The notes under the pieces: model-generated
Told to the model about the DNA's origin: nothing
The model's database searches: none
The model's input: only the letters and a program-made list of their open reading frames with translations
Made by a program: the position numbers and the translations under genes
Shown here: in pieces, positions 1-9,513 of the stretch
Position numbering within the stretch: position 1 is the first letter of the stretch
How the letters are laid out: the number at the start of each line of letters is the position of its first letter
Source of the DNA: Mycolicibacterium goodii
GTDB lineage: Bacteria; Actinomycetota; Actinomycetes; Mycobacteriales; Mycobacteriaceae
DNA: 64,000 bases
Reading direction: 5' to 3'
NCBI RefSeq assembly: GCF_022370755.2
Contig: NZ_CP092364.2
Location: 1,178,001-1,242,000, forward strand

Positions 1-10
1 ACGCGATGTA

Positions 11-86
<76 letters not shown>

Positions 87-182
87 GCGGTGAAGACAAT
101 AACAGGACAAGACCCCGAGCGTGAAATCCGCAGGCCAGAGCGCCGGCGAGCGCTTCGCCCGGGGGTAGTCCGAAGTTGCCCT

Positions 183-188
183 TAGAAT
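183..188 (+). promoter_or_regulatory. possible -10 element of ldtB
   Basis: TAGAAT lies about 50 bases before the chosen ldtB start and resembles a SigA-type -10 hexamer. No convincing -35 is visible at normal spacing, which is common in mycobacteria. This is inference from the motif alone. Confidence 0.3.
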
Positions 189-236
189 CGTTGCGAGAAC
201 TGGTTGGTCGCAGCCGGGTGCAAGGGATGGAGCGTG

Positions 237-1457
237 ATGGGGCAGGTAACGACGGTGATCCGTCCGCGCCGCGGTTTGTTCCGGTCGGCGGTTGTCGCAA
301 TGGTGCCCGCATTGCTGTTCGGTCTCATGGCTTGCGGTAAGGACGAACAGGACGGGCCTGCGCCGGTGATCGCCGACAAGGGCACACCGTTCGGTGACCT
401 CCTGGTGCCGAGGGTCAACGCCTCGGTCACCGACGGCGCGGTCGGCGTGCGGGTCGAGGCGCCCGTGACGGTCACCGCGGAGAACGGCGTGCTGGGCGCG
501 GTCAGCATGACCGACGAGAGCGGCTCGCCGGTCGCGGGAACGCTCAGCGAGGACGGGTTGACGTGGTCGACCACCGATCCGCTGGATTACAACGAGCAGT
601 ACACGCTCACCGCGCAGTCGCTCGGCCTCGGCGGTGTGACGAATCGGCGCATCCAGTTCGAGACGCACTCGCCGGAGAACCTGACGATGCCGTACGTGCT
701 GCCCAACAACGGCGAAGTCGTCGGGGTGGGCCAGCCGATCGCGATCCGCTTCGACGAGAACATCACCGATCGGGTTGCGGCGCAGCGCGCGATCACGGTC
801 AAGACCACGCCGCACGTCGAGGGCGCTTTCTACTGGCTCAACAACCGCGAGGTGCGGTGGCGGCCCGCCGAGTACTGGAAGCCCGGCACCACGGTCGATG
901 TGTCGGTGAACACCTACGGCGTCGAACTGGGTGACGGCCTGTACGGGCAGGACAACGTCGAAACCCATTTCAAGATCGGTGACGAGGTCGTCGCCGTCGC
1001 CGACGACAACACGAAGACGCTCACGGTGCGACGCAACGGCGAGGTCATCAAGACCATGCCGATCTCGATGGGCAAGAACAGCACGCCCACCAACAACGGC
1101 ATCTACATCATCGGCGATCGCTACGAGCACCTCGTGATGGATTCCTCGACCTACGGCGTTCCGGTCAACTCGCCGAACGGGTATCGCACCGAGGTCGACT
1201 ACGCGACCCAGATGTCCTACAGCGGCATCTACGTCCACGGCGCACCGTGGTCGGTGGGCAGCCAGGGCTACAGCAATGTCAGTCACGGGTGCCTCAACGT
1301 CAGCACCGCCAACGCGCGTTGGTTCTACGAGAACACCAAGCGCGGCGACATCGTCGAGGTGCGCAACACCGTCGGCTCGCTGCTTCCCGGCACCGACGGC
1401 CTGGGCGACTGGAACATCCCGTGGGAACAGTGGCGCGCCGGTAACGCCAGCACCTGA
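237..1457 (+). CDS. ldtB: L,D-transpeptidase LdtB (LppS/LdtMt2 type), lipoprotein
   Basis: Makes 3-3 cross-links between meso-diaminopimelate residues of neighbouring peptidoglycan stems, outside the membrane. About 406 residues from the ATG at 237, close to the 408 of M. tuberculosis Rv2518c. The N-terminus has a basic segment, a hydrophobic stretch and a lipobox ending LMAC, so it is a predicted lipoprotein. Two Ig-like domains come first, with the YkuD catalytic domain at about 250-380. The catalytic motif is visible: HGAPWS, then SHGCLN with the nucleophile at about Cys352. A start at 204 would add 11 residues ahead of the basic n-region, so the ATG after GGATGGAG is preferred. This enzyme class is targeted by carbapenems. 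The gene is monocistronic and converges on the SRPBCC gene with only 3 bases between them. Confidence 0.95.
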   Translation: MGQVTTVIRPRRGLFRSAVVAMVPALLFGLMACGKDEQDGPAPVIADKGTPFGDLLVPRVNASVTDGAVGVRVEAPVTVTAENGVLGAVSMTDESGSPVAGTLSEDGLTWSTTDPLDYNEQYTLTAQSLGLGGVTNRRIQFETHSPENLTMPYVLPNNGEVVGVGQPIAIRFDENITDRVAAQRAITVKTTPHVEGAFYWLNNREVRWRPAEYWKPGTTVDVSVNTYGVELGDGLYGQDNVETHFKIGDEVVAVADDNTKTLTVRRNGEVIKTMPISMGKNSTPTNNGIYIIGDRYEHLVMDSSTYGVPVNSPNGYRTEVDYATQMSYSGIYVHGAPWSVGSQGYSNVSHGCLNVSTANARWFYENTKRGDIVEVRNTVGSLLPGTDGLGDWNIPWEQWRAGNAST

Positions 1458-1460
1458 GTG

Positions 1461-1931
1461 TTACCGCACCGAACGGTCCAGCGTGGCCAGTGAGTCGACG
1501 ATGAACTGCTCGGGAAACGGTGGCATGCCGCCGATCTGGTCGGCGAAGCTCTGCGGTGTGTCCGTCCAGTCGTAGGTCAGCGTGACCTCGGTGGCATCCC
1601 CGTCGGGTAACAGGTCGTAGCGCCAGAACCAGCCGCCCGGGGTGTGGTTGCCCGCCTCGTCGAGCTGGCCGGGCACCCACGCGATCGTCCGGTTCTCGTC
1701 GAATTCGGTGACGAGGTTGTGCATGACGTAGTGGCCGCCGGCCTGTTCGAGGAACATGTTGATCGCGAACAGCTGCCCGGTGCCGGTGATGGGTCGCGGG
1801 TCGATCGCGTCGCGCACCCAGTCGCCCGGTTCGGTGTCCTTGTGACGGGCCGGGTCCGACAGGACCCGGAACACGTCCTGCGGCGCGGCCGCGATCCTGC
1901 GGCTGACGACATAGCGTTTCGGCGTGCTCAT
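1461..1931 (-). CDS. SRPBCC (START/AHSA1-like) domain protein
   Basis: About 156 residues. The protein opens with RYVVSRRIAAAPQDVFRVLSD, the usual beginning of the SRPBCC helix-grip fold, and continues through alternating strands (YVMHNLVTEF, RTIAWVPGQ, GWFWRYDLL, ATEVTLTYDW) to a C-terminal helix. Such folds bind hydrophobic ligands, and the exact ligand cannot be told. Its ATG overlaps the stop of the upstream DUF899 gene as ATGA, so the pair is probably translationally coupled. No catalytic residues can be assigned. Confidence 0.85.
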   Translation of the reverse strand: MSTPKRYVVSRRIAAAPQDVFRVLSDPARHKDTEPGDWVRDAIDPRPITGTGQLFAINMFLEQAGGHYVMHNLVTEFDENRTIAWVPGQLDEAGNHTPGGWFWRYDLLPDGDATEVTLTYDWTDTPQSFADQIGGMPPFPEQFIVDSLATLDRSVR

Positions 1932-2629
1932 GCCTGGACCTTCTCCCCGTAGAGGCGGGCGATGTCGGGACTGTCGAGCCAGCCCGAATAGGTGGGGCGC
2001 TTGGGCCAACCCTCCGGGGAGTCCTGCCACTCCTCCTGGCGGCCGTACGGCAGCAGGTCGATGAGTGCGAAGGTGTGGCTGAGTTGTTCGGTGCCGCGAC
2101 CGTTGGTGTGCCAGGTCCGGTAGACCTTGTCCCCGGACGGATGGGGGACCCGCAGGAACACGTTCACCGCGAAGCCCTCGTTGGGGCCGGCGTCGACGTC
2201 GGCGCCGAACGAGCTCTCCGAGGACGAGAACCACTCCATGGTGTTCCCGACCTTGGCGCGGTACCGCAGCGCTTCTTCGATGGGCCCGTTGGTGACGACG
2301 ACGAATCGGGCGTCGTAGTTGTCCAGGAACTCCAGCCGTGTGAACTGCGACGTGAAGCCCGTACAGCCACCGCACTGCCACTGGGCGCCGTCGGTCCACA
2401 TGTGGTGATAGGTGATGAGCTGGGACCGGCCCGCGAAGACATCGGCGAGCCGCACGGGGCCGTCGGCCCCGATCAGCACGTACTCGGGCAGCTCGACCAT
2501 CGGCAGGCGCCGTCGCGCCGCGGCGATCGCGTCGAGTTCTCTGGTGGCCGCCTTCTCACGTCGACGCAGGTCGTCGAGTGCGGCGCGCCAGGTATCGCGG
2601 TCAACCACCGGGGGTATGGCTGTCGTCAT
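1928..2629 (-). CDS. DUF899 family thioredoxin-fold protein
   Basis: About 233 residues. Features typical of DUF899 are visible: the N-terminal DRDTWRAALDDLRRREKAATRE helix region, then YHHMWTDG and the paired cysteines in QWQCGGCTGFTS, which resemble a CxxC redox centre. The family is thioredoxin-like and its function is not established. The start is the ATG at 2629, placed just after AGGAGATCC, a good ribosome binding site. It is first in a two-gene unit with the SRPBCC gene (ATGA overlap). It is divergent from the SDR at 2798, so the 168-base gap should hold both promoters. Confidence 0.85.
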   Translation of the reverse strand: MTTAIPPVVDRDTWRAALDDLRRREKAATRELDAIAAARRRLPMVELPEYVLIGADGPVRLADVFAGRSQLITYHHMWTDGAQWQCGGCTGFTSQFTRLEFLDNYDARFVVVTNGPIEEALRYRAKVGNTMEWFSSSESSFGADVDAGPNEGFAVNVFLRVPHPSGDKVYRTWHTNGRGTEQLSHTFALIDLLPYGRQEEWQDSPEGWPKRPTYSGWLDSPDIARLYGEKVQA

Positions 2630-2670
2630 CGGATCTCCTAGGGCAGTGAAGTGTTGTCTTCGGTTTCTTC

Positions 2671-2733
2671 GTTCGGTACCGACCCTGTACAGACCCACCT
2701 CGCGCCGGGAACTCATCGCGTTCGGTACTGTCC
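2671..2733. promoter_or_regulatory. divergent promoter region with repeated GGTAC elements
   Basis: The gap between the DUF899 gene and the SDR contains GTTCGGTACCGACC (2671-2684) and GTTCGGTACTGTCC (2720-2733), 12 of 14 bases alike. It also contains the short palindromes CGGTACCG (2674-2681) and CTGTACAG (2685-2692). Repeated palindromic elements in a divergent gap suggest a regulator site. No regulator gene is adjacent. This is inference. Confidence 0.3.
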
Positions 2734-2797
2734 TCCGAAACGAAGGGTGACCTAAAACACGCACTCGAAACGAGCACGGAAGTAGGTACAGGCAAGA

Positions 2798-3568
2798 ATG
2801 AGCAGCCAACGACCCGATGGGGCCGGCCTGCGTCTCCTCGTCGTCGGCGCCTCCTCGGGCATCGGACATGCTGTCGCGGAGAGCGCCGCCGAGCGTGGTG
2901 TCAAGGTCGCGGTGGCGGCGCGACGTATCGACCTGCTGGATGCCCTCGCGGAGAAGGTCGGGGGATTCGCGTTCGAACTCGATGTCGAGGACCGCGCGGC
3001 GATCACACGGGTGGTCAACGAGGCGGCCGACGCCCTCGGCGGCCTCGACGCGGTGGTGTTCACCAGCACGGTGATCCCGTTCGCCTACATCGAGGACACG
3101 GATTTCGCCACGTGGCTGCACGCGTTCAGCGTGAACGCGATCGGTGCCAACCACGTGCTCCGCGCCGCGGTACCCCGGTTGTCGGAGAACGGCGTGGTGC
3201 TCGTCGCGTCCAGCCATGACGTGGGCCGCCCCCGTGCCGGCGTGGCGGCCTACAGCGCGAGCAAGGCCGCCCTCGACGAGATCCTGCACTCGTGGCGCAG
3301 TGAGCACCCGGAGTTGTCGTTGATCCGGGTTGGCGTCGGACCCACCGAGGACACCGAGATCCTGCGCGGTGCCGACCGCGACCTGCTGGACCAGCTGCTC
3401 AAGCTGTGGGTCGAACAGGGAGCGCTGCCGGCCAGGATGTCGGCGCTTCACGATGTCGCCAACACGCTGGTGTCGCTGGTGACGACGGCGTTCGAGAACC
3501 CGACCGTGGTTCCCGAGGTCGTCCAGTTGTCACCGCGCATCCGTAAGCGGGCGCCGGCGAAGCAATAG
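2798..3568 (+). CDS. short-chain dehydrogenase/reductase
   Basis: 256 residues. The nucleotide-binding motif GASSGIG is near residue 18, the mid-domain NAIGANH follows, and the catalytic Ser (VASSHD) and YxxxK (YSASK) are present. It is therefore an intact classical SDR acting on an unknown alcohol or ketone with NAD(P). A C-terminal basic tail (RIRKRAPAK) follows the core. The start is the ATG at 2798, with only a weak AGG upstream. It converges on the MmpL gene with an 18-base gap. Nothing ties it firmly to the glycolipid locus, although a ketoreductase role there cannot be excluded. Confidence 0.85.
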   Translation: MSSQRPDGAGLRLLVVGASSGIGHAVAESAAERGVKVAVAARRIDLLDALAEKVGGFAFELDVEDRAAITRVVNEAADALGGLDAVVFTSTVIPFAYIEDTDFATWLHAFSVNAIGANHVLRAAVPRLSENGVVLVASSHDVGRPRAGVAAYSASKAALDEILHSWRSEHPELSLIRVGVGPTEDTEILRGADRDLLDQLLKLWVEQGALPARMSALHDVANTLVSLVTTAFENPTVVPEVVQLSPRIRKRAPAKQ

Positions 3569-3586
3569 CCGGGATCGCGGCCGTTT

Positions 3587-6500
3587 TCACACCTGGCCGG
3601 CCGGCAACGCCACAGGCTCGGAGGGGCCCTCAGGTTCATCGGTGGTCGCGGTGGGCTCGGCGTCGTCCGCCTTGCGGACAGGCTCCCCGGCAGGCGGTTT
3701 GGTCGGCCACCAACTGAGCTTGCCGATCAACACCGCCGCGGCAGGCACCGTGATGGTGCGCACCAAAAACGTGTCCAGCAGCAGACCGACGCCGATGATG
3801 AAACCGATCTGCACGGCGGCCAGCAGGCTGCTGAACGTCATGCCGAACATCGATGCCGCGAAGATGAGCCCGGCCGAGGTGATGACGCCGCCGGTGGCGC
3901 CGATGGTGCGGATCACGGCCGTGCGCATGCCGTGCGCGGCCTCGTCACGTATTCGTGAGATCAGCAGCAGGTTGTAGTCGGCGCCCACGGCGACCAACAC
4001 CAGAAACGCCATGCCCGGCACCGTCCAGACGATCTGCTTGCCCAAAATGAACTGGAAGAACACCACGCCGATGCCAAGCGCTGACATGTACGAAAGAACA
4101 ACGGACAGAACAAGATAGATCGGCGCGATGATCGATCGCAGCAGCCCGGCCAGAATCAGGAACACCACGATCAGGGTCACGGTGATGATGAACCGGATGT
4201 CCCCGTCGTAGTAGGTGCGCACCTCGTTCTGTATCGACGAGAAGCCGACCAGGGAGATCTTCGCGTCCGCCAAAGTGGTGTTCGGGCGGGCGCTTTCGGC
4301 CGCCCTGACGATCTCATCGACCTGATCCATGGCCTCGGTGCCGAACGGGTCCAGCGCCGTCTGGACCAGGTACCTGACGGAGTGGCCGTCAGGTGAGACG
4401 AAAAGCGCTGCGGCCTTGTTGAATTCATCTTGTGTGAGGATCTGTGGCGGGATGTAGAAGCCGGACATCTGCGGATCGGACGCGTCGCGCTTCATCGCGA
4501 GCAGGAACTGCGAGGCCTGATCGAGGCCCCGACCCATGTTCCTGGTCTGGTCGACGAGTAATTGGACGCCTTGCGCGAGTTGATGACTGGAAGTTGCCAG
4601 CAGGTCGGCGCCCTGCTCCAGCTCGTCGAGCTGGCGCTTGATGCTCGTGGCGTCTTCCAGTCCGAGTTCGCGGGCCGCCGCGGTGGCCTCGTTGATGCTC
4701 TCCTGCAGGCCTTTGACGGCTTCGTCGAGTGTCTCGTCGCCCTCGGTGGATTCCAGTTGGCGTCCGAGTTCGGCGAACTTGTCCAGGTTTCCGTTGTCCT
4801 TGGCGTCGACGATGCGCTGCAGATCCGCGCGGGCCGCAGCACAGGCCGGATCGATGTTGCACTCCGGGCTGACGTTCAGGGCCCTGACCACAGGGGCGGC
4901 CCAGTTGTAGACGTCGGTGATCCGCGCGAGATTGACGCCCATGGCCCGCCCCAGCGACCGCATGTTGGCGACCAGCTCGGTGGTCTGGTCGATCTGGTCG
5001 AGGGTCTTGGCACCGCCGTACTTCGTCTGCATGTCGGCGAGCGCACCGACCAGTGGCCGCACGGTGACGAGCGCGTTGGTCACCTGCGAGCTGATCTGCC
5101 CGAGGACGTCGGCGAGCTTGTGCGCGCCGCCACTGAGCGCCGACAGCTGCGAATCGTTGGCGTCGATCAGACCGACCGCGTCGTTGAGCTTGCCGCCGAC
5201 CTCGCCGGCCTGCCACGTCGCGCGGGCTTCCTGGAGCATCTCGCCCGTGGGGCGCGTGACACCGCGGACCATCTCGATGTCGGGCAGCTGGCTCACACGC
5301 TGGGCCATCTGCTCCATGTCGGCCAGCGCCTTGGGGCTTCGCAGGTCCTGCGGCGACTGGATCAGGATGAACTGCTGGACGGTACTGCTGACGGGGAAGT
5401 GTTCGTCAAGCGCCGCGTAACCCATGTTGCTGTGCGCATCGTCGGGCAGATTCTTGCGGTCGTCGTAGTTGAAGTTCACCAGCATGGCGCACCCGGCCAG
5501 CGCGAGCAGTACCGCGAGACTGGCGGCCAGGTGGATCACGGGCTTGCGCACGATGTGCACGCCGGACCGGCGCCACAACCTGCCGGTCAGATCCTTGCGG
5601 GGCTTGACCCAGCCACGCCGCCCCGCCAGCACGATCATCGCAGGCAGCAGTGTCACGGACGCGAAGAAGCCGAATGCGATGGTGACCGAAAGCGCCGGGC
5701 CGACGGTGGAGAACACACCGAGGTCCGTGAACGCCAGGCCGAGGAATGTGATCGCGACCGTGCCTGCCGATCCGGCGATCACCTTGCCGATCGAGTCGAG
5801 GGCCGCGACGACGGCGTCGTCGGAGCTGAGCCCTGACCGCACGCACTCGTGATAACGGCTGAACAAGAAGATGGCGTAGTCGGTGCCTGCCCCCATCATC
5901 ATCGCCGTCATCAACATGAGGGTCTGGGGGCCCAGGCCGATCACGTGCAGCGCGCCGAGACCGGCCACCGCCTGCTCGGCCACCACCAACGCCCCGCCCA
6001 TCATCAGGAGGGGGAGCAGCATCGCGACGATGTTGCGATAGACGATGATGAGGATCGTCAGCACGATCAGGACGGTGGCGATCTCGATGACATGCTGGTC
6101 GCGTTCACCGATCTTGACGACGTCCTCGAACGTGGCGGCCGGCCCGATCACCTCGGCCGACAACGACGTGTTGGCGGTCGAGGACTTCACGGTGTCGACG
6201 ATGTGCCGATAGGCCGTCTGGCCGTCGGCGGTGCCCATGGTCCCGGCCGCGCTGATCGGCAACTGCCAAGCCTTGTTGTCCGCACTGGTCATGACCTGAC
6301 GCAGTTCGGGGATGCTCACGAAGTCTTGCGTCGACAGCACGTTCTCGGTGTCGGCGCGCAGCTTCTCCACCAGCTTGCGGTAGGTCTCCTCGTCGTCGGG
6401 TGTCAGCCCGTTGTCGTTGCTGAGGATCGCGATCGCGACATTTCCGCCGCCAGTTTCATTGAACGCCTTCTGCATATCGTTGCCGGCCGCGAAGACCTCC

Positions 6501-6700
6501 GAATCGGCGGGCAGGAATCCGGGCGGATTGCGTTCGGCGACCGCGGGCAGCGAAGGGACAGCCGCCAGCAACACACCCGCGACCGCCAACCAGGAGGCGA
6601 TGACCACGAGGGGATGGCGAACTATGAATCTCCCAAGACCGGAGAATCCCACCCGCGACAACCAATTTCGCGGCACGAAGCGCCGGAACATCCCCGTCAT
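3587..6700 (-). CDS. MmpL family RND lipid transporter (probable LOS exporter)
   Basis: 1037 residues, a normal length for MmpL. It carries lipid or its precursor across the inner membrane using the proton gradient. The N-terminus has a basic start and a first membrane helix near residues 28-50. Two periplasmic porter regions alternate with two helix bundles. Each bundle carries the Asp-Tyr pair of the MmpL proton relay, in GAGTDYAIFLFSRYHE and AVGADYNLLLISRIRDE. The first loop is followed by GAHKLADVLGQISSQV-type helical segments, which suggest a long coiled-coil-like periplasmic helix. The tail after GKLSWWP is polar and disordered. It resembles MmpL8/MmpL10, exporters of acylated trehaloses. 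It is divergent from the GT1 gene and sits at the edge of the glycolipid cluster, which fits export of that lipid. A start three codons later is possible. Confidence 0.92.
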   Translation of the reverse strand: MTGMFRRFVPRNWLSRVGFSGLGRFIVRHPLVVIASWLAVAGVLLAAVPSLPAVAERNPPGFLPADSEVFAAGNDMQKAFNETGGGNVAIAILSNDNGLTPDDEETYRKLVEKLRADTENVLSTQDFVSIPELRQVMTSADNKAWQLPISAAGTMGTADGQTAYRHIVDTVKSSTANTSLSAEVIGPAATFEDVVKIGERDQHVIEIATVLIVLTILIIVYRNIVAMLLPLLMMGGALVVAEQAVAGLGALHVIGLGPQTLMLMTAMMMGAGTDYAIFLFSRYHECVRSGLSSDDAVVAALDSIGKVIAGSAGTVAITFLGLAFTDLGVFSTVGPALSVTIAFGFFASVTLLPAMIVLAGRRGWVKPRKDLTGRLWRRSGVHIVRKPVIHLAASLAVLLALAGCAMLVNFNYDDRKNLPDDAHSNMGYAALDEHFPVSSTVQQFILIQSPQDLRSPKALADMEQMAQRVSQLPDIEMVRGVTRPTGEMLQEARATWQAGEVGGKLNDAVGLIDANDSQLSALSGGAHKLADVLGQISSQVTNALVTVRPLVGALADMQTKYGGAKTLDQIDQTTELVANMRSLGRAMGVNLARITDVYNWAAPVVRALNVSPECNIDPACAAARADLQRIVDAKDNGNLDKFAELGRQLESTEGDETLDEAVKGLQESINEATAAARELGLEDATSIKRQLDELEQGADLLATSSHQLAQGVQLLVDQTRNMGRGLDQASQFLLAMKRDASDPQMSGFYIPPQILTQDEFNKAAALFVSPDGHSVRYLVQTALDPFGTEAMDQVDEIVRAAESARPNTTLADAKISLVGFSSIQNEVRTYYDGDIRFIITVTLIVVFLILAGLLRSIIAPIYLVLSVVLSYMSALGIGVVFFQFILGKQIVWTVPGMAFLVLVAVGADYNLLLISRIRDEAAHGMRTAVIRTIGATGGVITSAGLIFAASMFGMTFSSLLAAVQIGFIIGVGLLLDTFLVRTITVPAAAVLIGKLSWWPTKPPAGEPVRKADDAEPTATTDEPEGPSEPVALPAGQV

Positions 6701-6756
6701 GCTACACGTGCGGCGACCTTCTCATCTGCGTGAACGTTTCCGGGGCCGACGTGCGG

Positions 6757-6784
6757 TTTGTCGGAATCGTCCGTCCCTTATAGC
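6757..6784 (+). promoter_or_regulatory. possible promoter for the GT1 glycosyltransferase
   Basis: TTTGTC (6757-6762) and TATAGC (6779-6784) are separated by 16 bases in the gap between the divergent MmpL and GT1 genes. The distance to the start at 6845 allows a leader of about 50 bases. This is a motif-only prediction. Confidence 0.3.
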
Positions 6785-6844
6785 GTGCTGGTGTCCAGGC
6801 GGGCATTCAGGTCCTGCGGTTGGCGAGCAATCCACGGGATGACG

Positions 6845-8110
6845 ATGAAATTTGTAGTGGCAACCCACGGAACCCGAGGCGACATCGAACCGAGCGCGGC
6901 GGTGTCGCTGGAACTGCGCCGCCGCGGGCACGAAGTCCGAATGGCGGTACCGCCCAATCTCGTTCCGTTCGTGGAACGTGCCGGTCTGACCGCGGCCCCC
7001 TATGGCGTCGACTCCCAACAACAACTGGACGCTGACACTTTCCGCGATTTCTGGAAGGTCCGCAATCCGATCAAGGCCCTGCGTGAAGGCCGCGAATACA
7101 TGGTCGGCGGTTGGGGTGAGATGAACGCCACCGTGACGGAACTGGCCGATGGCGCCGATCTGCTGCTGACCGGGACCACGTACCAGGAAGTCGTTGCCAA
7201 TGTCGCCGAACGTCAACGCATACCGCTGGCAGCACTGCATTTCTTCCCGCACCGTGCCAATAGCCAGATTCTGCCGGTGCCGTTGCCCGAACGACTCGTG
7301 CCGCCGCTGTGGGCGGTCGTCGAATGGGGGTACTGGCGGATTCTGAAGGGGGCCGAGGACGCGCAGCGGCGCGAATTGGGTCTGCCGCCGGCCACCTCTC
7401 GTTCGGTACGGCGCATCGTGGAGAGCGGTGCACTCGAAATCCAGGCCTACGACGAGGTGTTCTTTCCCGGACTGCGTCAGGAGTGGCGGGGAACACGTCC
7501 GTTCGTCGGGGCGCTGACCCTCCAACTGCCGACCGATGCCGACTCGGACGTGACAGCTTGGGCCACAACTGGAAAGCCGCCGATCTACTTCGGCTTCGGC
7601 AGCATGCCGGTGGAGTCACCGGGCGATGCCGTCGCGATGATCTCGGCGGTGTGCGCGCAACTGGGAGAGCGCGCCTTGATCAGTTCGGGTGCGTGGGACC
7701 TCGACGACATTCCGCACGATGACCACGTCAAGGTGGTCGGCGCGGTCAATCACGCCGAGACCTTCCCGCTGTGCCGCGCGGTGGTGCACCACGGTGGTGC
7801 GGGCACCACCGCGGCCGGACTGCGCGCCGGGAAGCCCACGTTGATCTTGTGGGTGGGCGCCGATCAGCCGGTGTGGGCGGCGGCCGTGAAGAGGTTGCAA
7901 GTCGGTACGGCAGAACGGTTCTCGAAGGTCACGCAGGACTCGCTGCGGAACCGACTGCATTCGGTGCTTTCCCCGCGGACCGCGCGCCGTGCACAGGAAG
8001 TCGCCGCGCAGATGACCACACCCGCTGCCAGTGTCGCGGCGGCGGCCGACCTGCTCGAGGAGAAGGCGCGTGCGCAGCGGGTGTCGGCGTCCGGTGCCTC
8101 GCCGGCGTGA
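6845..8110 (+). CDS. GT1 family (UGT-like) glycosyltransferase
   Basis: About 421 residues. Transfers a sugar from a nucleotide donor, here probably onto the trehalose core of the cluster's glycolipid. The N-terminal Rossmann domain starts MKFVVATHGTRGDIEPS, the hallmark opening of the GtfA/Rv1524-Rv1526c group. The C-terminal donor-binding domain has FGSMPV, VVHHGGAGTTAAGLRAGKP and GADQPVWA, matching the UGT signature. ATG codons at 6839 and 6845 are both possible. 6845 is chosen because homologues begin with MKF and GGGA lies at better spacing. The methyltransferase at 8199 follows on the same strand. Confidence 0.9.
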   Translation: MKFVVATHGTRGDIEPSAAVSLELRRRGHEVRMAVPPNLVPFVERAGLTAAPYGVDSQQQLDADTFRDFWKVRNPIKALREGREYMVGGWGEMNATVTELADGADLLLTGTTYQEVVANVAERQRIPLAALHFFPHRANSQILPVPLPERLVPPLWAVVEWGYWRILKGAEDAQRRELGLPPATSRSVRRIVESGALEIQAYDEVFFPGLRQEWRGTRPFVGALTLQLPTDADSDVTAWATTGKPPIYFGFGSMPVESPGDAVAMISAVCAQLGERALISSGAWDLDDIPHDDHVKVVGAVNHAETFPLCRAVVHHGGAGTTAAGLRAGKPTLILWVGADQPVWAAAVKRLQVGTAERFSKVTQDSLRNRLHSVLSPRTARRAQEVAAQMTTPAASVAAAADLLEEKARAQRVSASGASPA

Positions 8111-8198
8111 ATTTCGGTGTGCCGGTTGATCTTGAGTTGCAGGTCATCGCGTTGCACCGAGGTCATACGGTTCGCCGAATTGGCTCTACACTGTCCGA

Positions 8199-8894
8199 AT
8201 GCTGACGCGCACGTTGAAACTGCTCTCGTTGAAGTGGATTACCTACGGGGGCTGGATCGCCGATCTTCCCGGACGGTTCCCACCGGCACCCCAGCGGGAC
8301 CGGATCGAGGCCATCCTGGCCGCCAACCACAAACGTCTGGGACCGCAGCAGGTGGCCGAAGAGTACGACCTCCCCGACGCGAAATTCACGCCGCGCGAGG
8401 TGAGTTCACCATCGTTTCAGGGTGATGTCTACGCGTGGCTCGTCATGCAGCGCAAGCCCAAGACCGTCATCGAGTTCGGTTCCGGATTCGGGGTGTCTGG
8501 CATGTTCTTCGGCGCCGGCCTTGAGGCGAATCAGTCCGGACATCTGTACAGCTTCGAGATCAACGACAAGTGGGCGGACGTGGCCGAGCAGTCCATCGCC
8601 CAGGTGACCAAGCGATTCACGCTGACGCGTGGGGCTTTTGAGGAGCATGTGAAAGATGTTCCCGGCCCGATCGATCTGGCATTCGTCGATGGCATCCACA
8701 CGTACGACTTCGTCATGCAGCAGTGGGACATTCTGAAGCCGCTGATGGCACCCGGGGGCCTGGTGTTGTTCGACGACATCACCTACGGGCAGGGCATGCA
8801 CGAGGCGTGGTTGGACATCGCCCGGTCCGACTCGGTCGCCGGAGCTGTGGAATTCCGCCGCAATCGACGCCTGGGACTCGTCGAGGTCAGGTGA
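8199..8894 (+). CDS. class I SAM-dependent methyltransferase
   Basis: 231 residues. An SAM-binding Rossmann fold is visible: motif I VIEFGSGFGVSG (about residues 89-100), an acidic strand end YSFEIN, LAFVDGIHTYDFV, and PGGLVLFDD. The DGxHxYxxV pattern is typical of Methyltransf_24-type O-methyltransferases. In a cluster for a trehalose glycolipid, a sugar hydroxyl is the most likely acceptor; this is inference from context. The gap of 88 bases to the GT1 gene allows cotranscription. It converges on a second, unrelated methyltransferase. Confidence 0.85.
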   Translation: MLTRTLKLLSLKWITYGGWIADLPGRFPPAPQRDRIEAILAANHKRLGPQQVAEEYDLPDAKFTPREVSSPSFQGDVYAWLVMQRKPKTVIEFGSGFGVSGMFFGAGLEANQSGHLYSFEINDKWADVAEQSIAQVTKRFTLTRGAFEEHVKDVPGPIDLAFVDGIHTYDFVMQQWDILKPLMAPGGLVLFDDITYGQGMHEAWLDIARSDSVAGAVEFRRNRRLGLVEVR

Positions 8895-8913
8895 GGCAGC
8901 TGGGTCAGCCGGC

Positions 8914-9513
8914 TCAGCTCGACGAAGGAAGCTGTGAAAACACAAACAGGCGTTGGTTTTCCCAGCTTTCTTCGTGGTGGCACGTGAAACCGCGATCGGT
9001 GAACAGCGACCGCAGCCCCTCGTCGGTGTAGCTGTTCATCCACCCGTGCTGCAGGCGGACGACCTTCTCGCGTGCGGCCCGCAACGTGTGGGGCTTGGCG
9101 GGTGCGCACGCGTACGACGCCACGCAGGTCGCGAACCGCTCGGCCAGCCAGTCCACGAGCTCCGGTAGGTCGTGAATGTACTCCAGCACGCCCATGAACA
9201 CCGCGACGTCGTAGGAGTCGGGCTCGACATTCGGCAGCGGGCGTTCGTTCAGATCGGCGACGATGGTTCCCGGTCCGCGATCGACGATGTCGGACGGGAC
9301 GTACGTGCACGACGGATCGAGATGGCGTTCCAGCACCCGTTTCGCGGCGCCGAATTCGATCACGCGGCTGCCGTCGGGGATCAGTTGCGCGGCCCGCTCG
9401 GTGCGGCTCTCCCACGAGGCATAGATGTTGCGAGGTTCGGCCCAGCGCCGGTAATCGGTCTTCTGACGCAGGGCGCCAAGCGCTCTCAACATTTGCTGAA
9501 ACTCCTCGAACAT
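8914..9513 (-). CDS. class I SAM-dependent methyltransferase, small
   Basis: 199 residues. Motif I reads VIEFGAAKRVLERHL, so the usual glycine-rich loop is degenerate. The later motifs YVPSDIVDRG, YDVAVFMGVLEYIHDLP (Methyltransf_11/23-like) and RLFVFSQL are good. It could be an O-methyltransferase for a glycolipid sugar, judging from context only. The start is the ATG at 9513; a second Met seven codons on is possible. It is transcribed against both neighbours, divergent from the pyruvyl transferase and convergent with the 8199 gene with a 19-base gap, so it has its own promoter. Confidence 0.8.
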   Translation of the reverse strand: MFEEFQQMLRALGALRQKTDYRRWAEPRNIYASWESRTERAAQLIPDGSRVIEFGAAKRVLERHLDPSCTYVPSDIVDRGPGTIVADLNERPLPNVEPDSYDVAVFMGVLEYIHDLPELVDWLAERFATCVASYACAPAKPHTLRAAREKVVRLQHGWMNSYTDEGLRSLFTDRGFTCHHEESWENQRLFVFSQLPSSS

